64,000 bases of DNA from Eutreptiella sp. 'Long Island Sound 2002' (lineage: Eukaryota; Euglenozoa; Euglenophyceae; Eutreptiales; Eutreptiaceae). Location of the stretch: contig OZ038379.1 in the NCBI GenBank assembly GCA_964036045.1, positions 18,695,017 to 18,759,016 on the forward strand, given 5' to 3'. The translations under genes were made by a program, and so were the position numbers. This document shows, one piece after another, positions 42,593-53,265 of the stretch. The notes beneath the pieces were generated by a model. That model did not search any database. It was not told where the DNA came from and worked only from the letters and a program-made list of their open reading frames with translations. Positions within the stretch are counted from its first letter, which is position 1. Each line of letters begins with the position of its first letter.

Positions 42593-45500
42593 AGTAACTG
42601 GAGGAGGGGCCACGGGATGGCCAGCGCGTGGGGCCCACATCGCCAGCAAGTGGTGGGGGTGCCCGTCAGCTTGTCTTGCGATAGTGGCGGCGGACAGAAG
42701 GGGCGCACCGTGGGTGGCGGTAGCATCCACAAGCTGCCCCCTGCTCTGCCCGGCCGCAACGTGGCCTTGAGCCCGTTGGGCGCTAGGAGGAGCACCGCGG
42801 GCACCGTGGTACCGGGTACATATTCCCCTTGCTCTGATGGCCGGTGGTGGGCCTGGCTCCCTCGCGGTGGGCTCGGTGGCAATGGCCGTTTGTGTGTGTT
42901 CCAAAACAGGTTGTACGCTTCACGTACTTCCCCATCTGTTGGTTGGGGGTGCCCGGTTTGGGTGGCCGCACTGCGCATGTGGTTCTCCAGGAGTGATTTG
43001 TTTGGCCACTCCGGGTGTTTTAGGAATGGGACGTGGTGTGTGCCCACTCGTTTGAGGGCTTGTATCTGGTTTGGGGTGACCCGCACGAGGTGGAGGGTGG
43101 TGCCCACCAGGTCCAGAGTGGTGGTGCTTCCCGTTGGTCCACCCCCCACATAGGTGTGAAGGACCGCCAGAGGGCCGGTTTCCCTGCACCGATGGTTCGT
43201 TTGGATGACGTGTTGGTGGTGGGGCAGCAGGAGTTGTAGGTAGTTCCATATGCGGGCCCCCACCTTGGTGGGGAGGCCCCGCTGGTGAAGTATGTATTGG
43301 GGGCAGGTGTTGCGATGGTATTGGGCCTCCCGCAGTGTCAGCGTGAAGACTTCTCGTACCTCCGGCTCATGATTGTGCATGAGACGATGTACGTGGGCTG
43401 CAGTGTGAGCTGTGTACGCGTTGTTGACGAGGTGATCGGTGTTGTCTCCGTAGTACGGTGGTGATGCAGCGCGTACCGTTGCAGGTAGCGATGTGGGCCG
43501 GTGGCTGTGGATGGTCCACGCTCGTCGCACTGTGGTAGCGGCCGCTTGCAGCATGTGTTGGGGGTGCGTTAGGTGCAAGGCCTGGAATCCTATAGCTGCG
43601 TTGAGAACGGCTTGTAGAAAATATGCCAGGGCCTGGTCGGAGAGTGCCGTGATGCGTGCTATGACTAGTGTCCGTGTCAGCTGCCGTACCAGGTTTGGCG
43701 GCAGGGTGACCCCGCCTGCGGTGGCCGCTTGTTGGACCCCCAGGTAGGTGGCCGTGTTTACTGGGTTCATGGGTAGGTCTCCGGGGCGGAGGGGCGGCGG
43801 CGGTGCGTTGTGTACCATGGTGGCAGATTTGACGTTGTGTACCAGCAGCTGGTTGCCCTCCAGGTAGGTGGTGACGACGTGGAGGACTTTGGTGGCTCTG
43901 GTGGGGTCCAGGGTGGTCGGCAGGGGTTGACGTGTGGTGGCGGTCATCACCGCAATGTCGTCCGCAAACGCTAGGAGCGTGGTCCGTAGGAGATATGGTG
44001 CCACGTCCGGGTATGTGCGTCGGATGTAAAACGCCAGTGGTAGGGTGACGAGTAGGAAGGGGAATGGGCCTTCCGCGCCCCCTTGCGGGACCCCACTGGC
44101 GGGGTGGACCCATGGGGTGGTGCCCACGTCGGTTTTTATGGCGTACATGCGGGTGGCGAGGTACGCTTGCAGGAAGCCCTGGAAGGGGAGCCCCATGTGC
44201 TCCCAGACGGCCCGCAGGAGGCGGTGCGGGGTGTTGGGGAAGGCCTCTTTCACATCCAGGGACGTGATGATGAGGCTGATTGGGTCCATGTCCACCACGG
44301 CGTCTTGCATAAATATGGCCTCCAATGGTGACCTACCCGGTATGGCCCCCCACATTGTGGGCGGTACAGCCCGGTACACTGCCGGGGCCACCCGTTTGAG
44401 GATGAGCATCCATATGAGTTTGGCTTCCGTGGTGGCACACACGATGGGTCTCCAGTTGTCTGGGTTTGCCCCGTCGCCTTTCTCATACAGCGGGTTTACT
44501 AGGTTTGCCCAGTCGGGTGGTACGTCCGTTCTCTTGATGGCGATATCCCACAGGCGCGCGGCCAAGTGTCTCTTCAGGTCCAGCGGGAGCCTACGGTAGA
44601 GCTCCGCTGGGAGTCCGTCCACCCCCGGGGTTTTTCCCGGTTGTAGCTTGTACAACACCTCATCGAGTTCACGAATAGTGAACGGGGTTCGGTGCATGTC
44701 TCGTCGCTGCGTCCGGTTGCAGAGTTTCAGCAGGTGGGATATCAGTTCCTCCGTGTATGCTGACAGCTCGCCATCCTCAGTGTTGTGTTGGCGCAGGAAG
44801 CTGTTGAGGACTTCTTCCAGGACCACCTTGGGATTGTTGGTCACTGTGCCGTCCTGCAGGCGTACCACGATGATGCCTCGGTGGCCGGTGTCCCCCAGGA
44901 CCTTGTCCACGTGTTTCAGGGATTTGTAGGGTTGGGGGTTTTGGAAGTAGCGGTGTTGTTCTTGCGCCAGTTCCTTTGCCCGGCGGATGTGCCATTCTCT
45001 GAGTTGCCGGCGTGTGGTGTCCAGTCGTGCGGCGATTTCCTGGGCGTCATGTTGGGCTTGTAGGTCATGCGAGTGCACTGCTGTGTGCATTGCTCGCTTG
45101 TCGTGCCATATGGTTGTGACCAGGGATCGTAGGTCTTGATGCGGGATGGTATCGTCCTGTGATCTGTGTTGTCCGCTGAGGCCGCATGCTGTGGCCACCT
45201 GTCGCATGGCGAGGTTGAGGTCCGTCTTGTCTTGTTGGCCCAGGATGCGTTGTACCGTGCGGTAGTACGCTACCCATTTGTGGGTGTCGTGCTCTCCTGG
45301 CGGCTTGATGGGTGCTTGCTCTTTGTGGTCCATGCCATCCCTGGAGGTCGGGGGTACCTGAAGTACCTTCATTTGTATCTCGAGGGGTCGATGTCCGGTG
45401 ATCTTGGATGGCAGGTCGTGGTTTTGCGCCCGCGCCACCTCGACGTGTGCCGAGTCCCCGTAGCAGAGGTCGATGCGGGAATCTGCCGCTCAAGGCTGTG

Positions 45501-46134
45501 GTGGTCTGTGTGAGGGCTGGCCTCGTAGAGAGGCTGTGAGGTCCTGCGGGCCCAGATGTTGCATGGCCACTTGCACCGCTGCGTCCTCGGGCGTCGGTCG
45601 CCCTCCGCAATCGTCCGCTGATGGGGCTGCGTTGAAGTCTCCTATGATGACTGTCGGCCCCATCATGGCAAGCTGTCGGTAGGCCTCCATGAGATGTTCG
45701 AGGAATGTCTCCGTGGCGTCTCCTAAGGGGACGTGTACGTTGATGACATTCAGTTGCCACGTTGGGCCTACCAGTTCGTATGCCGCTAAGCGGCCTTCCA
45801 CCCCCAGGTGGTGGTGGACGTGCACTTAGACTTCACCTTTGTGGGATATGGGCACTCCCTTGACCCATGTGGTGCGGTATTGGTGTCCTGTCCTGGTGAG
45901 GACGGGGGTTAGGTTGGGGTAGACTGCCTGGGTTTTGAGGGCCTGTTCCTGCCACACCATGGCGTCCGGGTCGCATTGTGCCATGATAGGTACGTCTTGT
46001 AGGTCCGGAGCTTTAGCCGCGTCGTACAGGGCGCCTGGTTCGTTGAGGGACATGAGAGTGACGAGCGCAGTTGTGACCTCGTGGGCGCGCGCCTTGGTGG
46101 CCCCTGGGGGGTCCCTGGCGCGGCGCGGTAGTAG
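42593..46134 (-). pseudogene. LINE B ORF2, N-terminal part: APE endonuclease and RT
   Basis: One frame runs from a UGA at 46135 to the LINE A insertion. The endonuclease comes first (DAMVWQEQ, VINVHVPLG, VIIGDFNAAPS, SRIDLCYGD, ITGHRPL). The RT follows (LQPGKTPGVDGLPAEL, YEKGDGANPDNWRPIVC, TSLDVKEAFPNTP, ASGVPQGGAEGPF, LLAFADDIAVM at about 43960, then YLGVQQ). It is interrupted by TAA at 45826 and TGA at 45490 and continues past LINE A into the RNase H at 34744. The intact frame would be about 1780 codons. The frame tail 42436-42592 is read into LINE A and is not real. Confidence 0.82.
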
Positions 46135-47979
46135 TCATTGTCCCAGGCGTAGTTTGTGGTTAATCGCTGTGGCCACCCTTTGTTCCTCCGGTACATCCGG
46201 CTCCTCCAGCCATGTCTGCGGCACGTCACCTGTCCAGATGGTGCCCGGTGGTACCTGGTTGGCGGGTGTGCAGATCTGCACCGGGCACTCCGGGAATTGT
46301 CTGTCGTCCCAGAGTTCGAGGTTTGAGGTCTCCACTCTTTCGTCCCATTCTGGGAGTGCTTGCCACTTGATTTTCAACTGTAGGTTGCCATGTTGGCCCT
46401 GTGTGGCCAGTCTGCCCTGTATCTTGCCCAGGAAACATACAAACTGTTTCGGTTGTCCTCTAAGCGTGGCTCCGTACACTCCCTGTACTTCTGCGCCGTC
46501 TGGCCATTCGGGGTGCATGGCGGCAGGTTCCGCCGGCGTGGAAAATGGGCACGCTGGGGCCTTCCGCTTCGGTTGTGGATCGGATGGCGGCGGCGCTGGG
46601 GCCACTTTGGGCTCCGGTTTGGGTCGTTTGGCCCAGCGGGCCGAGGCGTCCGCCGCCCCTGGGCGGGGCCTCGGTTTGGGCTGGGGCTGTTCTGCCGCCG
46701 GTTTGGGGGCCGGCTTCGGTGCGTCGCAACGGAATATGCTGTACGCCGGTCCCTGTCCCTCCTGCGGCCTGTGGATACCCCCAAGCCGATTTGCGTGTTC
46801 TTGTAGGCTGGCGATGCGGGGTTTGAGAGTTCCCTCCGTGTCCGTGGGCCACGACATCCAGCGCTGCGCTCGTGCTGTCCTGTGCATTCGCACATAGGCT
46901 GCCAGGTTGCGCGTGAGTGTGAGCCACGTCTTGGGCAGCGTGGTGTCCGTGGCTGGGGCATCTACTGTTCAGCGCATCGCCGTTTTGAGGGCCAACCAGT
47001 GCGCCCTGGGGTGGTTGGTGTGGTGGGTGGAGTGGCTAAAGCGGTCCCCCAGTGCCAGTGGGGTCGCCGGTTTCGCTTCCGGTGTGAATGTGTGGACCCT
47101 GTCCGTTGTGCCCGTGGCGTTCCACTGTGCCACCCACCATGTTTGTTGCTGGCACGTTAGTGTCACCGTGGGTGTATCCGGGGGTCTGTCATTAAAGGCC
47201 GCCCAGTCAGTGACCTTCGGACCTTCGGTTTTCCGGTCGTGCTGTTCCGCTGGACTTGTCAGGGTCACCAGATGGTTCATAAGGTCCGGCGTCAGGGTGT
47301 CTTCTGTGCCCTGTACTCTGTCCTTACGCGCCGTGGGGTGGCCCACGGCAAAGTCCCACGCGTCCGTGGTGGCCGTCAGGGTGTTGGCCGCCAGGGTGAT
47401 GACATCGTCCGTCAGGCCCTCCACGATGAAGTACTTTTCCCCCGCCAGGGTGGTCGGGACTTGGGCCGTGTGTTTCATGGTGAGGTGTAGCAGCGCCCTG
47501 TCGAGGCCCGGGGCGTTTGGGTCCACGGGCCAGGGGTTGCGCGCGCCGTGTCTCGCCAACAGGTGCCGTGGTTTGTCGGTGTTGGGTAGTCGTGGCCCCA
47601 GGGCCATGTGGTTTACCTGATCGGGAGGGATGGCTTGGCCCGTGGTGTCGCCCGCCGTGAGGTACACTCCTTTGGCACCTGTTACCGTGTTTAGGCATAT
47701 ACCTGGGAGTGGGGCGGGTTGTGGGGGCAATGGTTGGAACAGGGCGTGGGGGCAGGGATGGCCGCAGGGGGGGTCCCCGGGCCGCAGTCCAGGGCAGGGG
47801 CCATCCAGGCCGTGGGGTACGGGATATAGTATGTAGGGCCCCGCCACCCTGCGTAGTTTTTTGGGGTTTAGGGTGTTCAACCACCCCCCCACCCTGATGG
47901 TGACAGAGCCCTGGTCGATCCAGGTGGCTTGGTCGCGGTCAATGTCGTGGTGTAGGGTCCTTCTGATGGTGCCCCACAT
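46135..47979 (-). pseudogene. LINE B ORF1, C-terminal section
   Basis: 614 codons in one frame, broken by a TGA at 46969 and ending at a TGA at 46135 that is followed by CTA. It contains an ordered N-terminal half (WIDQGSVTIRVGGWLNTLNP, KYFIVEGLTDDVITLAANTL), a Pro/Lys-rich linker and a C-terminal small domain (QFVCFLGKIQGRLATQGQHG). No zinc knuckle or known ORF1 fold was recognised. It is immediately upstream of, and in frame with, the endonuclease of ORF2. Confidence 0.55.
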
Positions 47980-47995
47980 TCAGCGGTGAGTGGTG

Positions 47996-49074
47996 TCATC
48001 TGGGGCGGGGCACCCCGTGTCTATGAGGGGCATTCTGGCGTTTGCGAGGGCGGAGTTTATGATGTTTGGGGGGGGGGGGGTTGTCGTGGGTGCCGGTGGC
48101 GGTGTTCCCCGCGGGTTTGATGCTCTGGCGTGGTACTCGCCTCCCGTGGAGGGGTTGGTGCCAGGACGGGTCGGGGTGCCAGATGGGGATTGGTAGGTCC
48201 CCGTATCGTGCCCAAGTGTACACCGTGTATGCCGTGCCCTCGGTGTCGGCCTGCAGTCAGTATGCGGACTTCCCTGCCTCGCGGTAGGTGACTAGTGCAT
48301 TTGAGGTGGGGACGGTGTAGTTGAGGTGTGTGTGTGCCAGGGCGTGCGTGATTTGTACTTCTGTGCCCTTCCGCTTGTCTCCATGGTCTTCCAGTATGAA
48401 GTGTACCATCCATGGACTTTGGGGTTGGAGGTTACCGTCTTTGTCGTGCAACGGCGGGTGTATTTGGCGTCCAGCCTGCTGCGCTTTGTTGGCGTTGTGG
48501 TGGGCGCGTTGCTCGACAAGGACGTTCGGTGTCCAGTCCTGCAGGGCACCCTCCCTGTGCGCCATGGCTTGGGCCGCCTTGGCGAGTGCCGTGACAGTAG
48601 GGGGCAGTGCGGGTTCAGCGACCTGGGGCACCATGCCGGTGTCTGTCGGGAAGTTCCAGTATATTGTGAACATCCCCGGCTGGTGGGCGTTGTGGGTGTC
48701 CGGGAGGGTCAGAGAGAGCGCCTCTTTGATCTGGATTACCGCCTCTGGATGTATGGTAGTGGGGTAGTCCCAGAGGGTGTGCTTGGTGGGGTCCCGGTGT
48801 GTCCGGGCGGTACGTCCCGCGGGTTCCATTGTCTGCGACGTGAGCGTGTCGTCAAGGGCGACTTCGTCGAGGCGGTTGGCTTCAGCGGCCCACCTTGTCT
48901 GCCATTCCGTCAGTGTGGGGTCGTCCTCGGCGCAGTCTAGGGTGTAGTGGATAGCTATCCAGTCCGGGTCGGGGTCGACGGTAATGGCGGTACCCGTTGT
49001 CGCGTTTATCCAGATCGCTTGTGTGGGTCTCGCCTGGGGCCTCCCGTCGTCGTCGCCCAGGGCTGTGCCTTCCA
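47996..49074 (-). pseudogene. LINE B ORF1, N-terminal section
   Basis: It starts at an ATG that coincides with the 5' end of the element (49074). The frame passes a TGA at 48257 (followed by CTG) and ends near a 13-G run on the plus strand (48068-48080), where a frameshift leads to the next section. It is acidic and globular-looking (IAIHYTLDCAEDDPTLTEW, FTIYWNFPTDTG). Function not recognised. The lack of any 5' leader suggests slight 5' truncation of this copy. Confidence 0.5.
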
Positions 49075-49087
49075 TACCGGGGGTTGA
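49075..49087. repeat. LINE B target-site duplication, right copy
   Basis: taccgggggttga, identical to 12695-12707. Confidence 0.85.
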
Positions 49088-49760
49088 ACATCCGCACCGT
49101 CCGAGACTGATACCTGTTACCCTCAATCCAACCAATACTCTCGGTACTTTGAGCAATTTCACTGTTTATTGGAAGATTCATCTGGTCTCGACTTCCACCA
49201 GATCTACGTACATGATGCAGGCATCAAGAGTTGTGCCTTCAACACAAAATGTGGTGCGAAGGATTGGGTTATTTTGCCATTTGGACTTTGGAATGCCCCC
49301 TCGATGTTTTAGCGCGTGGTCCATGATGTACGTCTGGACCACTTGTGTGAAATTGTCCTAAACAGCCGTAGGTTCCAACCAGTCTTCCGGATGCTACTTT
49401 CACTCTTGGGGGAGTGTCCGGTATGGGCTCATTTCCCAGGCTGAGCACGCACAGCGATGACAAAAGATCCCTTGTCTATCTAACAGGATGAGAAGAGCCA
49501 TATCGCGCACGAGAGTATGTACAATACATTGCAGAAAAAAAGGGGGGGGGGCAATCAAGCCCTAGGATGACACTAAATCTCAAATTTGTATGGGGATCCA
49601 AGATCTTTGACCTGAAACTAATAAGGGGTCACAGAATAACTCTATTTGGGCTTTGATTGGGAGTCAAGAAGCCAAGGCCCATGGACAACCAGACAGTCAG
49701 ACATTTTTTGGGTTCTACCCTCTCATTTTCGGACAGTCACCTTACAAGGGTGGGGCATGT
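49088..49760 (+). pseudogene. Ty3-4 RT, remainder
   Basis: It continues the RT gene split at 12707: NIRTVRD, then (in shifted frames) SGLDFHQIYVHDAGIK and WVILPFGLWNAPSMF, where a stop replaces Gln, followed by RVVHDVRLDH. Farther on, RPMDNQTVRHFLGST (about 49677-49720) matches the segment before RNase H in gypsy elements. Stops and frameshifts show long decay. Confidence 0.65.
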
Positions 49761-50865
49761 CCACAGCACTTCCGAACGCTTCCAGCACGCCATATTTGGT
49801 GATGGATCTTCCATGACGGTCCTTCACAGGGCGTTGGCTGTCAGCCACCATGCTCCAGGTATTCTGGTAGGAGGCGCAAAACTCAAATATCCACTTGGGC
49901 AAAAATGACAAATTTGACATACATAGGCACGGTATTATGACCAGGTACAATAGCGCATACACAAGATCAAGGATCATATATAAAAGACCTCAGTCCTCAT
50001 GCACAATCATGCAATAGGATTTTCAAAGATCTTCCAATGGCTTGGTATTGTAGGCCAAGGGATAGACCCATGAGATGGCATAAAACAGTGAAAAACGGGG
50101 CCATCTCGGTTCATGAATACCAGCATAAGTGCTATAACTTGTAATATGCACAGCCGAGCAAAAAATGAACTGAGGAGTGACGCACCTTGCTTGAAGAATA
50201 GCCAAGCATGCGGTCCTATGTCGCATGCTCAATAGAGATATGATATTTGAAAGATGGCCCACTTTGCAAAGAAATACGATTTCGGGCAAAGTTGAGTTTA
50301 CTGATCGATGGCACATCTCCATATACACGGCGATCAGGAAGACAAGTAATGGCTCCTTGAGTAGGAGCAAATTGCGGCTCCCTGCATGTCTAATGGGGAG
50401 CTTTTTCCGTACTTCTAACTACTGTTCCCCTTAGACGAAAAGAACCCCATGAAAACCTGAAAATACGGAGAGCCCCTTTTGCCAATGCGAAGCTGTCAGG
50501 GGTTCATCGCCTATTTCAGGAGGGTTGGTGTACTCCTGGCCAGTCGCCATGGTACTTGGAAAGTGGATGCATGGGCACCCGCGGCTCAAATCAAGGAAAC
50601 CCATTTCTGTGTGGTATTTGCGCCATTATCCTCAAAAATGGCCAGAAAGTCCGCCTCCACTATTTTTTTTTCTGTGGTTCCCAAGAGGGTTGGATTTAGG
50701 ACAAATACCTTCACGTTGCTCATGTCCTCCAGCCACAATAGCAAATGGGTTTGGGTTAGGACACGCACTGTAGGTATTTTTTGGACAGTGAATCTTTGGG
50801 ACACGCAACAATGCACAAAAACCGTGAGAGTGGCGAAAAAATTAAGTTTCCAAACAAGGCATCAT
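49761..50865. other. Unassigned, possibly decayed Ty3-4 downstream part
   Basis: No domain could be recognised with confidence. The position suggests it is RNase H/integrase sequence of Ty3-4 beyond recognition. Ty3-3 is inserted at its right edge. Confidence 0.35.
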
Positions 50866-51209
50866 TGAAACCAGACCGGGTGGTCAGGAGCAGAGGTCGC
50901 AGTGGCATGGGCAGCAACATTGCTTGGCACCGAAGACATAACGAAAGTGTTGACTGAATAGTATCCTGCAAACAGATATGGTACACATAGCCAATGAAAT
51001 ACCTGATATGCACATATGAGAAATCCACCCTATCATCCAGTAATTGATATAACTACTAAACATCCAAGAATGCCTTATCCATCCCACATCCTATGTTCCT
51101 AACAAGGAAATGGAACATGATATACCCTATCCCACATATATCCCATATATAGGGCCATATAATGCTCCCTTAGGGGTAAAATGCCAGGGTAGGGTTGTGA
51201 CCTGCTTCA
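50866..51209 (-). repeat. Ty3-3 3' LTR (344 bp)
   Basis: Matches 63428-63771 except for one base (aacatg against aatatg). On the minus strand it starts TGAAGCAGG after the polypurine tract and ends GGTTTCA. TATA-rich stretches (ctatatatgggatatatg) may serve as promoter elements. Confidence 0.92.
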
Positions 51210-51220
51210 CCCCCCCACTT
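51210..51220 (-). promoter_or_regulatory. Ty3-3 polypurine tract
   Basis: On the minus strand aagtggggggg lies directly before the 3' LTR start TGAAGC. Confidence 0.75.
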
Positions 51221-51299
51221 AAAACGACTGCCACGGGCAGGAAGTACATGCCCAAGAGGAACGTAGCAGTCACAAACAGCAGCAAATCACAGGTTAGCA

Positions 51300-51410
51300 G
51301 ATTCCCTCCAACCGGGAATCGAACCTACGCAAGCAATCTCGGAGCCGGCCGCACGGCCGCTGAGGTAGCTCCGATCGGTGGGAATCGAACCACCGCCGAT
51401 CCCCAGAAAC
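51300..51410 (-). other. tRNA-like sequences with A/B boxes
   Basis: On the minus strand an A-box-like tacctcagcgg (51357-51367) precedes a B-box ggttcgattcc (51315-51325) at tRNA-like spacing. A second B-box lies at 51381-51391 within a strong hairpin (ggtgg-ttcgattc-ccacc). Complete cloverleaves were not found, so these are tRNA-derived remnants or decoys rather than genes. Confidence 0.4.
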
Positions 51411-53140
51411 TGACAAACGGGATCCCGCAGGTCCCGCAATAAGTAGTAGGCGAAATCGCGAGCTGTTGCGCGTAGAGTCTGGTCCCTGCGTGTCGCATGA
51501 GGCATGTGGGGTCCAGCAGGTAAGGGCAGGTAGTTTTTCAAAGAATTGAAACTAAAGGCAAAGTGAAATCACACTTTTAAACAAAACTGAAGGTAATGGT
51601 ACATGCGAAGCGGTGCGACGCGAAAGTGCAAAAATTTCACATGTTGAAAAAGAAAAACTGCCTGGAGTATTGACGGGAATGTCCAACAGTAACGTAGGAC
51701 TGTGCCTGCACAAGGGAGCACGTGGGGAAACAACGATAGAGGGCAGGGATGCATGTCTGACTTGTGCTCGCCACTGCCTTGTGCATGCCTAGGTCACTTA
51801 ACAAACACGGCCACGATGGCCCACCGTGCGCGCGGTAGCTCACTAACTAGAGGGAAGAGGTCACGATGGCCTCAGGGTAAATGATCGACGATCATTTAGG
51901 CACAAACCAAAACACGGGTACGATGCCCACACCTTGCACCCACGTGCTTTAGATCGTTTATGAGGGCTTGATGTGCTTGATGTTCTTGATGTGCTTGCCC
52001 GTAACGCTTGTAGTAATGAGTGAGCTCTTGCTTGTAAGATGTAAACTTGCTTGCTCACTTGCTTGTAAACGTCCAGACAAGGCCTAGCCAAAGGCCCACT
52101 CGTCAAACTGACCCGACACACAACAAAAATGAAACGAAGGCCGGTGTGCCTTGTGTGTGGATTGCCGGAAACCAGCCACGGCTGTGGCTAAATGCTACGG
52201 GCACGGCTCAGCCAAGGGCCGTGTCCGTGTGGATGCTTAATTTAGCATGTGTGTCACACGTGATGCACCACGTAGAGGGTAAAGGAGGAGGTACGGAGAT
52301 GGGATGAGGGTGTGAGTAGACACACTTAAATAGACAAACCTCATAACCATGTAATAATAACCTGACCTCACTGCTAACCCCTCACCTAGGAGCCATACTA
52401 CGTATATATATCATATATACACATAATAGAGCGATGCACACCGACAAACACAAGACACACTTGTGCGCGCACACCCATTGGCAGGGCCCGGGGGCACACA
52501 CTCGCCCGGAGGGCATCACAGAGTGTGGGTCTCGCGGTGGCGGCCTTGGGGCACGTGATGGGGGCACTCCACACATACGGCACGTGCAAGAGCTTCCACA
52601 AACTACTCACGTACACACAACAAACAGTAAGCATATCCACAATAGAACACGTGTATAGATACGCCACCTTGTTGCTTGGTGTTTGTGTGTGTCTTGGGGG
52701 CGTGCGTATAAACACTTAGGTTAGCTTGCGTGTTACCTTTGTCGGTGGGTGTGCCACCGGCGGGCCGTAGCGCAGGGGGTCACCTCCAGGTTGCAAATTG
52801 GGGAGGTCGCCCGTACGGTCCCGCTGGTGTATCAGCCCACCCTGCTCCCCGGGGGCACGATGACACGCCCCGAAGGAGTTTTACTCCCCCAACCCCTCTA
52901 CACCGTGTATGACGGATTCATGTTTACACCTCCGTGTGTAAACTTGGGCCGGTGTACACGGCTACAAAACCCCAAAGGTAGGTGTCAACCTAGGTCTTGC
53001 TTGTTCGGGGGGCGGGCGATAACCAACGTAATAGGCAACCATATAATCCCGTAACTAAATTAATGGCATGCGCACACACACGCTACCATTGGCCAAGGGC
53101 ACACCCGGTTTTGGTGTGTCTCGGACAGAGAGACTCGTGT

Positions 53141-53265
53141 GTGTTGTGGAAATCCAAGTCCACGCACGGGTCTCTATAAAGAAAAATACCACGCCCATAT
53201 CCCAACCCGTTTGGTTGGGTGTTGGGATAGAGGACCCCTCGGGTGTTGTGGAAATCCAAGTCCAC
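53141..53265. repeat. 23-bp direct repeat pair
   Basis: A gtgttgtggaaatccaagtc unit followed by cac occurs at 53141-53163 and again at 53243-53265. Between them lies an inverted repeat (tatcccaaccc / ggttgggtgttgggata). It lies in the non-coding 3' region of Ty3-3. Confidence 0.8.

Larger units (their letters stand above)
12708..49074 (-). mobile_element. LINE B: giant ~17.1-kb non-LTR retrotransposon (span includes two later insertions)
   Basis: A single minus-strand element is bounded by the 13-bp repeat taccgggggttga. Its 5' end is at 49074, directly at an ATG, and its 3' end at 12708 is in a CCTACC-like short-repeat tail. After subtracting Ty3-2 (11380 bp with TSD) and LINE A (7848 bp with TSD), about 17.1 kb remains. 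Reading 5' to 3' it has ORF1, ORF2 (APE endonuclease, RT, RNase H, zinc cluster), a RING-finger ORF, small and disordered ORFs, a Ulp1-like ORF, then a long tandem-repeat 3' region. It carries several in-frame stops and one homopolymer frameshift, so this copy is probably dead. The RING-to-Ulp1 section could belong to a second element fused in; only the outer repeat was found. Confidence 0.7.

Noticed and set aside
42436-49074. Reassigned genetic code as an explanation for in-frame stops
   Set aside because: LINE B has UGA, UAA and UAG interruptions and Ty3-3 has UAG while pol genes end in ordinary stops. No single reassignment fits; decay plus possible local readthrough does.
50866-51209. 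Reading the 344-bp repeat as an unrelated dispersed repeat because it contains gag start codons
   Set aside because: TG...CA ends, adjacent primer site and polypurine tract, and flanking TCAT show that it is the LTR.
52749-53054. Plus-strand 101-codon ORF in the Ty3-3 3' region, considered as an env-like or antisense gene
   Set aside because: No signal peptide, membrane segment or known motif; strand opposite to the element.
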